Shown here one piece after another: positions 45,219 through 56,100 of a stretch of 64,000 bases of DNA. Position numbers and translations under genes: made by a program. Each line of letters starts with the position of its first letter. Within the stretch, counting starts at the first letter, position 1. Source of the stretch: Brachionus manjavacas (lineage: Eukaryota; Rotifera; Eurotatoria; Ploima; Brachionidae); contig JAHQIY010000001.1 in the NCBI GenBank assembly GCA_019054805.1, forward strand, positions 434,001-498,000, written 5' to 3'. The notes under the pieces are model-generated. The model was given only the letters and a program-made list of their open reading frames with translations, was not told the DNA's origin and did no database searches.

Positions 45219-47397
45219 ATGAAAAAAAACGAGACTGATTCGAGCGAGACTGAGGTCGAGGAGAGAGAAGAGACTAGAGAAGAAAAAAAAAAGCCTCAAA
45301 AACCGAAGCCAAAGGATGATGAAACCGAGATTATACCGATCATTTATGAAGTTCCTGATATTGATCATCCATTCCATCATCTGAACAAAAAGCCCGCGTG
45401 TGTCGATATAAGTAAAATATGTGAGGAATTGGATAAAGAAGAGGTAATTTTCTTATTTATAAGTAATCACTCGGTACATCTTGAGAAAAACTTTTCTAAA
45501 TCAGAATTTTCAGATTTTTTTAAATAAAGAATATTGAAGTTTTTGTTATATAACTTTAATTGGTTTCTGTTTACTTAGGACTCTAAAAGAAATGTATAAG
45601 GTCAAGATTTTTTTTTTGGTAAGAAGACAATCCATCTAGAACATTACTTTAAATTATATTAAAATTATTTTTGATAGTTTTTTTAAGTTTGGATTTCTTA
45701 ACTACCTTTAAAATTAAAGTAAAAATTAAAGTTAGTAGAATACAAAAAATAAAATATAATTTTGTTATATTACTTTTATATTTATTGAAGTTAGTTCTAA
45801 ATTATTTTTAGTACCTTTACAAATAAAGTTGAGATTAAAATTTGTAGAAAACCAAAAAATAATTTAGAACTAACTTCAATAAAAATCAGAGTAATATAAC
45901 AAAATTATATTTTATTTTTTTGTAAGCAAAATATTTTGCTTTGATACTAAATTTTTTTTTATTTAAGTTGATTAAAGGCACTAGAATAAGTTTTTTGCAT
46001 GAAGAAGAGGGTAAGTATGTCCTCGTTGATGCCGTTATTTCAAATGACACAATTTTCACAGTTCCAAAAAAAAAAGTAAAACTAGGGTTCTTAATTTTAT
46101 TTTGTTTAATATTCGCAAAATTTTAGGCGACAAAATTCATAAAAGAGAACAATACGGACTACAAGCCAAATTTGGAAAAAACTTTAAAAGAGATTTCGAC
46201 GCAGTTATTTCAACTTAATCAAAAATTTAACCAGCCAGTCAATCAAAATAATTCAGACCAAATTAGCGTGAAATCGGCTCAACCTGAGACCTTAATATCC
46301 CCGCGTTTGAAGCGAAGAGCGGCTACACCGGAATTAATTGAATCCGAGGATGAGCTCTCAAACATATGTAAAAATAAATTGAAGATAAAGCTTAATTTAA
46401 AGAAAATTTTAATTTTTAGACACTCAAAAAGATTTTACTAACGAGCTTCGTAAAAAGTTGAAGGAAATATTCCCGGATGATTTGAACAAAACCATCGGAT
46501 TTTATCAAAAAAAAGATGATAAATTGTTTTTGGAAATCAAAGGTAAATTAAACTTTTAACTCGTGTTTGTTCAAAAAAATAAATAATTTTCTTAAGCTTA
46601 TTTGAAAAAGTTTGTTCCGTCTAAAAGTGATTTTAGTACGGCCTGGTTTAATGCAACGAACAGTATGAAAACCGATAGAGCAGCTGCAAAAAATAAGTAT
46701 AGACATAAACTTTTGTGTTTTTTTCATTGTATTATCTTTATAAACAGAAATTAAAACTTAGAAACTAAAGAAATAAATAAAATCTGAGAAATTTACATTT
46801 TTTTACTTTTTTTACGAAATTTTACGAAAATTTACCAAATTTTACCAAATTTTACCTGGTAAAAAAATGAAATTTTACGAAAATTTACGTAAATTTACTT
46901 TTTGAAAATTTTAGTTAAAAAACTCAGAAAATTCAAATTTTCAAAAAAATCGTCTAAAATATTGAATTTTCGACTGTTTTTTGGCCGTTTTACATTTTAC
47001 GTAAAAAAAGTAATTTTACGTAAAATTAAGTAAATTTACGTTATTTTACGTTAATAAACGTAATTTTACTTTTCTATCTTTACGTTAATTTACGTAAATT
47101 TACTTTTTTTTACGTAAAATTACGTAAATTAACGTAATTTGACGTAAATTTACGTAAAATCCATGTGGCGTAGCGCTACTGTATATGCAATTTTTTTTAG
47201 ACAAAATTTTTCATAAATTGTTTTAAGAAAAGTTTTTTTTAAAAGTAATTTTAAGGAAATCGGATGAAGAGCTAATGAGCGGACCGAATAAACGGACTTT
47301 CCGGGAAATATTTGAAATTGATCGAGCAAGGGATTTTGAACACCAATTTTGTCAAGAAAAAGAATTTAGTCAATCATTTAATTTATTTATTTATTGA
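45219..47397 (+). CDS. Six-exon nuclear-type protein, possibly BEN-like, not recognised (gene C)
   Basis: Exons 45219-45443, 45968-46075, 46127-46367, 46420-46542, 46597-46696 and 47256-47397 keep one frame (phases 0, 0, 1, 1, 2) and give 312 residues. An acidic/basic leader is rich in Glu/Lys (1-40). Exon 2 encodes LIKGTRISFLHEEEGKYVL and exon 3 a Gln/Asn-rich stretch, then SPRLKRRAATPELIESED. Exons 4-5 encode an alpha-helical domain: FTNELRKKLKEIFPDDL, LEIKAYLKKFVP and the W-containing TAWFNATNSMKTDR. The spacing of ELRKKLKEIFP, the YLKKFVP block and the W/N-x-x-x-K/R end is reminiscent of BEN domains; I hold this only as a possibility. A charged tail follows. Exons 1-5 lie inside the ACGTAAA inverted repeats, and the right arm falls in intron 5. 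The ATG at 45219 is chosen as the first in the open frame; an acceptor-like ATTTAG at 45157-45162 may mean an upstream 5' exon. Confidence 0.65.
45743..45923. repeat. Hairpin element in intron 1 of gene C
   Basis: The left arm (45743-45810) has TTGAAGTTAGTTCTAAATTA and the right arm (about 45854-45923) its complement TAATTTAGAACTAACTTCAA. The arms are about 68-70 bp with a short 43-bp centre, and a TAAAATATAATTTTGTTATA block also pairs. A direct repeat (AAAGTTAGTAGAATAC against AAAATTTGTAGAAAACC) flanks it. Confidence 0.85.
46785..47181 (-). repeat. Right arm of the ACGTAAA inverted repeat
   Basis: Reverse complement of 44546-44885 with an additional run of ACGTAAATTTAC/ACGTAAATTAACG words near its outer end. 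It lies wholly inside intron 5 of gene C (46697-47255). Confidence 0.9.
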
Positions 47398-47892
47398 ATT
47401 GAATTAACCTCCTTTAAGGAGAAGTAAAAAAATAAAAATCTTTTGTGTTTTTGTGTTTTTTTAAAAAATTAAAAATTATTACCTAAAAATAAAATTATAA
47501 AAATAAAAAAGGAACATTAGTTCAAAAATAGAAAAAGGCATGAAAGTTAGAAAGCAAGATAATTGGGACCAAAATTCATGAATTTCTTTTATTTTGAATT
47601 AGCTCATTTAGGAGAGTTCTGTAATGTTTAAATTTTAAGTTGCAAAGACATAACCAAATTGAATCAGATATACCATCATTACAAATCAGATTAATATTAA
47701 GATTTTATTTAAGTTGGTTTATATTTAATGGAATAAATGATATAGAAAACGAAAAACAAAGTACTCCGAAAAGAATGATTCTTGATAAGCATGGTAAGCA
47801 TGATGAGCAAATGGATTGTGCAATTTCTGAAAATTCACTGAATCAAATGAATGAAACAAATTCAGTAATTAAAAAACTTGACTATGATACTA
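47398..47892. other. Region after gene C, weak open frame only
   Basis: A frame at 47640-47921 (about 93 codons, ending in a Lys/Asn/Gln-rich stretch) follows an AAG and could be part of a gene, but I do not recognise it and see no partner exon. The rest is A/T-rich. Confidence 0.3.
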
Positions 47893-48420
47893 GTGTTGGG
47901 AACCGTACAAACGGCCATTGATGCGGCCAAAAATTTTTTTGACCGCGAACAAGACCGCCTTGACGGAAGGTTATAAAGGCGGACGGCCACTTTGGCGGCC
48001 AGACCGGCGGCCAAATCATTGACGGCCGGCCAAATGTACGGCCAATTTGGCGGCCAAAAATTACTTAAATCTTTCGGAAAAATTACGGAAATTTCCCTAA
48101 AATTTTGTAAATCTTAAAATTAAGCCTCTTATATAGATTAAAGGTAAACCAATATTTGAAATTCAGATAAAATAAAAATAATGCAGGTTCATTTTGCAAT
48201 AAATAAATAGTGTATTTTTGCTGATACCATGCATAAATAATTGAGGATTTTACTTTTCTTTTTTTGCTCAAAACAACACAGTGTCATTTAACAATTGACT
48301 CGAATTGGTTTAAAATAACAAAGTTTTAGGAACGCCAGCCCCCAAGTGCGTTAAAATCATTTAAAATCGTTTTAAATTTGGCCGTACATTTGGCCGGCCG
48401 TCAAGATTTGGCCGGCCAAA
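47893..48420. repeat. GC-rich inverted repeat element (GGCCGGCC words)
   Basis: TTGACGGCCGGCCAAATGTA then CGGCCAA (48018-48045) is matched in reverse by TTGGCCG then TACATTTGGCCGGCCGTCAA (48378-48405). Both parts contain further GGCGGCCA/TTGGCCGGCC words, an abrupt change from the A/T-rich surroundings. The left border reads TAGTGTTGGGAACCGTAC, which resembles hAT transposon ends. I found no matching right end, so the superfamily stays uncertain. Confidence 0.7.
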
Positions 48421-48706
48421 TATTTTTTTTATTTTCTTTAAAATTTGATTAATAGGCAGTAATTTAGAGAAATTGAAATTTAATTGATATATATATGCTT
48501 AAATTTAAAAGTTTTAATTTTTATAAATCATTAAATATTTAAACAAATTTTGAAAGATATCTTTTTTTAAGTATTTACTGTAAATTTATTTTTATTTTTC
48601 TGTCCCAGTGCAATTTTATTATTGATATTTATTAGAAAATTCAAAGTATTATTTAATTTTTTAACAATGTAATTTCAGAGAATTTTTACTAAAAGTTTGA
48701 ACTTAC

Positions 48707-49234
48707 CACTTGGTAGGGGTGTTGGTCATCTTGAGTGCGTATCAGTCTAGCATAGCCTTGTCCATTATTCATTTCATAATCCTCACCGTCCTTAAAAATA
48801 ATGTTTAATTTGAAAAAAAATTAAGTGTTTCTCTCTTGTTTATTTATTTATTTTCTTTACCCTTTTCAATCCATTATACTTGACTGGCTGAGAAGAGTTT
48901 GAATCAATGACATTCTTAAAAATAAATCCCCTGAGCGCCATTTCTTTAGCTATTTGTGCAATGTTTCTGCAATCGTCAATTCCGCTACGGTGTCGACCTT
49001 CCAAATTTAAATCTAATGAAAAAATAAATTAAATAAATTAAATTTAACTAATTTTCTGTGTTACTCATCATTTGAAGCATGGCTGGCATCCCTTTTGGAA
49101 AGTGACCCGTCAGTTCTGCAAACGATTTTTTAATATTAATCCAAGTTGTAAAGTAATTTGGGTATTTGATTTTACACTCGAATGGCAGCATAGTTTTCAA
49201 GTCCACATGTTAAAAATATGAAAGACAATGGTAC
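48707..49234 (-). pseudogene. ERI-type 3'-5' exonuclease gene fragment
   Basis: Three minus-strand exons: 49234-49065, 49012-48861 and 48790-48707, with consistent junctions. The first reads VPLSFIFLTCG, then after a frameshift DLKTMLPFECKIKYPNYF and WINIKKSFAELTGHFPKGMP. The second reads LNLEGRHRSGIDDCRNIAQI, with the conserved H-x-SGIDD of DEDDh exonucleases of the ERI1/ERI3 group (histone-mRNA and small-RNA trimming enzymes). The third (DGEDYEMNNGQGYARLIRTQ) is not recognised. The exon with the first D-x-E motif was not found upstream. The TCG-WD part has lost bases, which shifts the frame inside the exon. Hence I call it a pseudogene fragment; an assembly error is the main alternative. 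Confidence 0.72.
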
Positions 49235-50999
49235 GCTGAATAGTATTTTTTAATAGTAAATTATAATTACTACATTCTTTATATCAAACGAAAGCTTAGT
49301 CAATATGGAACAAAACTACATATGTGTCTTTTTTTATTAAGCCCCCGTTGTATTATTAGTATTATTAGTTGATAAACTCTAATTGTTAATTCCTCTAAAT
49401 ATTCTAGGCTAAGACTCGGAAAATCTAAAAGGGTAAATCAAGTTTTGTTTTTTCGTTCTTTTTTGAAAATTCAATTGCCTTTTGTTGAACTTCATTATTT
49501 TTAAAAATTTAAGGAAAAGATTTTAGTAATTAGCAGAAAAAAATTCAAAATTGAAATTTGATAATTGTAAAATAAATTCAGATTTAATGAAATTTTTTAA
49601 ATTACTTAAATATTTTCCTTAAGTGACAGATTTTAAAATCTTTTCGTAAATGTTGAAAATTTTTAAAAGAGTAAAAAGGAAAGGAAAAAATTTATTTTTT
49701 TAATAAAAAATTGCAAAAAATCGTTCTTTAGTATTTTTTTATTTTTCAAATGATCAAATCAACACTGTATTTTATCTTGACAAAAATTAGAGAAAAGGTG
49801 TCGTTTATAGGTAATGGTTTTTCAGATGGCCTTTTCCTGTTAATATACTTTGAACAACTAAATTTTTTAATTTTCTAAATTATCAAATTCTATTAACTAT
49901 TAAATATTTTCACAAGTTTTGGTTAAATTCAGTCACTAGAAACATATTCTTTTTCAACCTTGTGTACATGATTAATTGTAATTTAATACTTAACCAATTT
50001 AAAACTATATATTTAGTACTAAAGAAAGAAATTAAAATGAGATTTTAATATTTTTTTTTCTCTAAATATGAATTTTAGGCAAAAAACTTCATCCATCATC
50101 CATCAGTCTGACAATCAATGGAACAGAATAATACAGCCTTCCCGCTTCATATTTTTCGCTCAATTCATAAAGTCAATTGGAGACAGTTCCGAGTTTAAGT
50201 TTATTAAAGACCTCATGATGCATAATGTTGGAATGAGTATCATATTAAGTAGATGCGAACTACTGAATTTTGCTAGGCTTGAATTTTTTAATTTCAAGGA
50301 TAACCATCGGGTTAGTGCCCATGTCATGAAAGGCCGATTGACACTAAGTTTATTTAATATTATAAAATAATTTTTAACAATTAAAAATAAAAGTTTATAA
50401 AATTAATTTAAAAAATTATTTAAAAAAGTGATTTTTTTCAAAATCAGTTTAAATTGATATTATTGAAAACTTTAATGTTGCAAAATTCAACATTGATCTC
50501 GAAATCACAAAGCTATTCATCAGTCTTGTATTAGAATATTCACAAGCTTTTTCACCATTAGCCGGTTTTGACATATTTGACAATTGCTTGAAATTTTGCT
50601 TATTTTTAATAATAAAGCTAATTTTTGTAAAAAATCTATCGTAAAATATACCTTGATTTTGTTGGGTATCCATGGCAAATTTTTAATTGAAATTGCTTAT
50701 TCAGAACTCTATTTGGCTCATTAATTAGTACATTAATCAAATTATATATCAGTTGATGATTATTTGACATTTTACTTAATGAACTATGCCAAGACTAACA
50801 AAAATTGCTAGTTCTTGGTAGACATATTATAGTTCTAGTATTTACGTTCCATAAATGATAACTAAAAAGATTCACTCGAAAGTATAAAATCCATATTTTT
50901 CAAGAAAATTATAAAAAAAATGAAAATTGATCAATTAAATTACTAACTTTCATTTTAAATTTAACAATGATCATTTAAATACAAGCTTTTACTTTTTTT
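49235..50999. other. Intergenic, with an unrecognised frame at 50083-50370
   Basis: After an AATTTTAG acceptor-like site, 50079-50370 (plus) holds an open frame of about 97 codons with fairly normal codon use (SRFIFFAQFIKSIGDSS, LMMHNVGMSIILSRCELL). I do not recognise it and found no neighbouring exon. A minus frame at 50449-50673 is similarly unassigned. No repeats were matched. Confidence 0.35.
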
Positions 51000-52815
51000 A
51001 TGAAACGAATAGTATGTTCAAGATTATACAATTTTTTGGAACAAAATTCACTCCTTATCCAGGAGCAATCTGGATTTAGGAAACACCGGCAAACATCAGA
51101 TAATCTTTTCTTTTTAATTCAAAAAATTATGGAGTCATTTAATAGAAAAAAAAGAGTTTGCTGTCTGTTTTTTGATATTTCTAAAGCCATTGATAGGTTT
51201 TGGCATGAAGGTTTACTTTTTAAATTGATTAAAATGAATTCATATTCAATGACATCCCCAAGAGAAACAAAACAAATAATGAATACTCTCTGCTTTTTGC
51301 AGATGATTTAGTTGCATTCTTCATTTATAACAAAAAGGGGAACCTAGAAAATAAGATAAATAAAAACACCAAATAACTAGAACAATGGCTCATTAAATGG
51401 AAAATGAAGATATCAGTTGAAAAGTCGTGTTCAGTAGTCTTTTCTAGGTACAAAAAAGAGAGTGGTAATCTAAACTTAAAAATTTATGGAAACAGAATAG
51501 TGAGCTATAAAGAAATCAAGTTTCTTGGTATTAAATTTGATTCTAAGTTAAATTTTATAAATAATAATAATAATTTAAGCTACAGCAGGAGACCTGCGGA
51601 GCAAGGCTATACGTAACCTCGCTATGGTAGCTGTCTGGTTTTTACATACTATAATAATAAAGTTATTTTGTAGCTTTACAATAAAAAAGTTAATAAAATA
51701 AAAGTAACGTAATAAAAGCTAAAGTATCTTTGGTTATTTCATTTTTAAATAATTATCTAGCTGGTTTTTAAAGCAGTTCTTCGATTACGCGTTAATTATT
51801 TCGGTAGGTAGCTCATTCAAACTTTTCACTACTCTATTTGTCAGAAAGTTGTATCGTTGTTTTTTCTTGATGAGCTGCTTAGTCATCCTGGGCTGATGAC
51901 CTCGAATGCCACCGGCTGGATCTTTGTTTGTCAGTGAGTTGCTTTTCAAAGTATGGTTATACCACACTATCGAGCTAAAATCATTCGTGATCTTAAAACA
52001 CTCTATAAGGTTGCCTCTTTCTCGTCTCTCTTTTAAGGTGGCAAGTTCTAACTTCGCTAGTCTTTGTTCGTATTCAAGATGTCTGAGATCATAAGCCAAT
52101 TGTGTGGCTCGCCCTTGTACCTTTTCTAGTATTTTTATATTTTTTTTTAAGTTTATAAGGGTTCCAAGCAATATACTGGTAGACGAAATTAAAGAACATT
52201 GCAATAAAAGACTAAAAATAATGAAAATATTGTCAAACAAAAAAATGAGGTCTTAATCAAAACACACTAGGAAATTTATATAAATCTTTACTCGGATCGA
52301 TTTTAGACTATTCTTTTCCTTGCTTGAATTCATTTTCAGTAAATAATATCCAAAAAACTACAAGCAATTCAGAATACAGCAGTAGGATCTATCCTTAAGT
52401 TAAAATATGATACTCCCTCCAACATGGTGCATCATGAGGCTTTTAATAAACTTAAATCACTAACTGTCTCGAATCGGCTTTTTGAGTTGAGTGAGAGCTA
52501 TGTTGGGACAGGACCGAATCATTCTATTCCATTGATTGTGAGACTGGTGGAGGAATACAAACAAGGTTTCGAATCAAGATATATTGAATACCCAACTCCA
52601 CTGTGTAATTACTACATTACTATTTCCTCTTTTTTCCATGAAGCTTCAACTATGTAAACATATGTCTTTTTAACTTTCTTTACATTTTTTTTAGCTTATT
52701 TATTTAATTTTTATTTTTATTTTATCTTATTTTACTAACTCTATTTTAATTTTATTTTTTTTTATAATTTATTCTGAAGGAGCTCTAGTTCGGTACAGAA
52801 AACAAATAAAATAAA
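51000..52815 (+). mobile_element. Jockey/CR1-like LINE, deleted and interrupted
   Basis: 51000-51240 encodes the reverse transcriptase entry: IQEQSGFRKHRQTSDNLFFL and CCLFFDISKAIDRFWHEGLL. A deletion then joins it to the YINDIPKR-type stretch and FADDLV (51240-51315), SVEKSCSVVFSRYKK and IKFLGIKFDSKLNF (to 51556). The protein resumes at about 52180 with EHCNKRLKIMKILSN, ILDYSFPCLNS, NIQKLQAIQNTAV and YDTPSNMVHH, ending PTPLCNYY (stop 52657). The 3' end at 52775-52815 has GGTACAGAAAACAAATAAAA, the same tail as at 56950-56990. Stops and frameshifts make it inactive. Confidence 0.85.
51557..52178 (-). mobile_element. LINE 3' end nested in the plus-strand LINE
   Basis: On the minus strand from about 52178 to 51785: ILEKVQGRATQLAYDLRHLE, LKERRERGNLIECFKI, then NFLTNRVVKSLNELPTEI. 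A 3' untranslated stretch with CTACCATAGCGAGG and AGCTTAA follows, ending in (ATT)n at 51575-51559. It splits the surrounding LINE between KLNF and EHCNKR, so it was inserted after that copy. Confidence 0.85.
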
Positions 52816-53111
52816 TTTTAATTTTACATTTTTTTATTTTTGTTTTTTTATTTGAGGTAATTAAATTAAAAAAAAGATCACTGAATACCTTGAATATTAA
52901 GTTTAAAATAAATTTGTGTTTAATGCTGCCAAAACAATCAGCTTACAGCCGTGCAAAATTTAATCAAATTTTTATGAACTGTCGGCTCAACATATTGATT
53001 AAAAAAGCCATCAGCTTCAAAATTCGATAATGGGAAACTAAATAACTTTTTTAACAAAATTTTATTCAAATTTGTACAAAAATAAAAAAAAGAAAGAAAG
53101 AAAAAACGATT

Positions 53112-56100
53112 TTAAATGTTATCAAGAGAATGGACTTTGGTTTTTTTGATGCGCTTAAATTTAGATCTCATAAAAATGCCCAGATTTTTCTTAAACGAAC
53201 CACTTATTTTGGACTCGTTTTCACTCGAAGTGGACAGTGATGACGTTTCAGCCTTTGTTTTTTTCATGCGCCTGCGAAGCGCTGCTGAGACCCGGTACTC
53301 TCTCCGGTACCTGGTCGCTTTCTCTCCATCAAAACAAAATTTTTTCACACAACAAATGAGAAAGAACACACAAAAACTAGTGGCAATTAAAATAATAAAA
53401 AAGCTATTGTGGTCGGCCAAGTGCTCGGTGTCCAGATTGTCAGTGAGCTCAAAGGCGCTTGGCACAGGAAACATTAGCTCGTAAAAGTTCCGGATGAGAG
53501 CCGTGAGGCGACGCGCTTCATTCTCCAGCTTGTAATCAATGTTGTCATTGAGGCAAATGAATTTTCTGGGCGAGCGAACAAGATTGTTCAGCTTGACCTC
53601 TAGATCATGAGCACTGCCGCCAACCATTATAAATTTAGTCTCCTCATCTCCCACTGTCTCGAACTTGTGCTTGAAGCGCTTCGGCTTCTCGTCACTAGGG
53701 AGTCCAGGCCAAAATTTGTCTGCCAAATAGTCCACCAGGTCGGCACAAGTGAGAAATTTTTCTTTCGAAATCAACTCGCTTTTGTTGGCACACTGGCTCA
53801 GCACTGTGTCAAATTCAGCTCTTAGTCTGTCCATATCGAAGTCGTTCGCGTCATAACTCCTCGGACTAAGCCTTAAATTTAAGAGCTTGATCTCCATCGG
53901 GTCCAACAAGCCATTTCTATTCAAGTCTAATTCATCGAACAAAACACTACTGTTCACAGGCTCTGACTCCCCCATCACATAATAATAGTATGAGAAAGCG
54001 TACTGCATATCGCTCTCATGTCTAAACTTGTGCGAACTTGTCTCTGTGAATTTTTGCTGAAATTTTTGCTTAAGCTGACTCATGAGCTTAGTGTCGATCA
54101 AGTGAGGCATGTGTGCTGGAACCTTGCGCACCGCAAACCCATAAACTTGATTGTACAACTTGTTGACATGTTTCAACGAGTCGGCAAAAGTGTCCAGCAG
54201 CTTTCGCTTGTGAAACACTTTAATCACATTGTTGTCCTGTAGCTGTTCGCTATTGACATATTCTCTGATCATTAGTTTGTCTGTGAATTGATCGCCGAAT
54301 ATAAACGAGTAGACATAGCTGATCGGGTCGGGCTCATTCTTGTACTCGGCGATCAATTCAGACATTCTCTTATTGAAAAATGCTATCTTATAAAGACGAC
54401 CCTGCTCGGTCAACAGCTCATTGTTGACTGACCAGTTCAAAAATTCCATGTAATTTCTGTTCAAGTCGTCAAAAAGCTGAATATTGTAGGTTTTTTTAGC
54501 TGAAAAATCGGTCATCATTTTAAGTTGAATTTTGACCGGTTCAATATTTGTCAGGTTAAGATTTTTTTTTGTCACTGGGACAGTGGTTTCATGCTTGAGG
54601 TCAAAAGCGCCCGTTTTGATCCAAATCTTTGACTTGTGGCTCTGATTTTTGCTGCTGTACTCAATGGACAACTCAAATTCAGACGGCTCGGCTACCAATA
54701 GCACAACTAGACACTTGAACTTGTTCACGGCAGACACTGCTCTTACGGCAGTGTTTTCTGAATACTCGGCCTTGACAAACCGAAAATTGTCAAGAGTAAA
54801 ATTTAGAAAAAAGGCTTTGATTCCCTTAGGGCTGTGGATGACTAATTGGTCGCCCAAGCTATCAATTTTAATCGAGTAGAGATTTTTCAGATTTTCTAAT
54901 CCACAGTCTCCCATGTCATAGGCACACGCTGGGTTGTTGCATGGATAATCACAGTACTTGTCGGCAAGCCAGCTGTTTGAACAGCCCGAGGAGCAGTAGA
55001 ACTCGGATGTTATCAGATAGCTTTGATTGAGGAACGATTGTTTGGCTGATTTGTCCAAATTTGATGACAAGCAATCGCCACCATCGTACTCACACTCAGT
55101 TGTGTTGCAGGCTTTGTCGCAGTAGCCGTCCTTTATCCAAGAGTTGGGACAGTTAGAGTTGCAGCCTGGCAGTTGCCATGCCAAGTGAAAACGGTAGCCA
55201 TGTGACTCGGTGTAAAAGTCGTCCAAGTAAATGGCGCGACCCAGAAACACGTCGTCATTAAAATATACATATTAAAATATTTTTGAATTTTATTTTTTAA
55301 TAAATTATTTTAAATAAATTTTGAATGCTAATTTTAGTGTGTTTAAAATTTATGTAAAAGCTAAAATATTTATTTTCGTACCCAATTTACTAAAAGAAAA
55401 TACAAAAAAAAATGACTACCACAAATTTTTCATTTTTCCCCAAATATCAAGTTTGTACATAAAAAAATTAATTAACACTAAATTAAATAGAAATCCACAT
55501 TTTAATTTGGATAAAACAAAAACACTTTTGACTAAAAAATGATAACTAATTTAAGAAAAAGTAATAAAAATAAAGTAATGTTCCACTTTTTGTTTTATGA
55601 AAAATTCACGAGAAATAAAGTAAATTTACATTTTAAAATTAACTCACTGGAAAGAAGCCAAAGCTCTTAACGCAAAATCAGACATAAAATGTAAATCTGC
55701 TTCACCAAAAACTTCAGTGTTAAATTATCTTATTTTCTTAATTTTTCAAAACTTACTTAAAGAAGACTTTACAAGCTAAAATTAAAATTTAATTGTAGAA
55801 AATATTTTATTTTATTTAAAATTAATTTTGATATTTTTAAATTATTTTATACTATTTTTAAATTTAAATAAATATAATTGTTAATCATTTGTTCAATGCT
55901 GAGAAATCGGCTTTGTTCAAAAAAGGGCACTAGCCTGTTGATTAACATTCAAACTAAAAAAACTAAAATAAAACTATTATTCTTTCATTCTTGAATGTTA
56001 TTTTCAAAAAAATACAATTATCAAACTTGCTTAAAGCTATTATTTTTCGATTTTTAAATTATTTAAATTTAAAATTGAAGCTAATGACATAAACAACTTT

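Larger units (their letters stand above)
44546..47181. mobile_element. 2.6-kb pair of long inverted repeats rich in ACGTAAA
   Basis: The left end CAGTAGCGCTACGCCACATG (44546) and the right end CATGTGGCGTAGCGCTACTG (47181) are exact complements. TA follows or precedes each (44544-44545 and 47182-47183). The inverted arms extend inward about 340 bp on the left and 390 bp on the right. They consist mostly of ACGTAAATTTACGT words plus a shared TTTTTGGCCGTTTTACATTT block. CAGT ends with TA flanks fit the Tc1-mariner/pogo group. The interior has no transposase; instead it holds the first five exons of an unrecognised gene whose sixth exon lies outside. Confidence 0.88.

Noticed and set aside
54018..54242. 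Plus-strand open frames at 53116-54879
   Set aside because: They lie opposite the well-supported GNPTAB coding sequence and have no family features.
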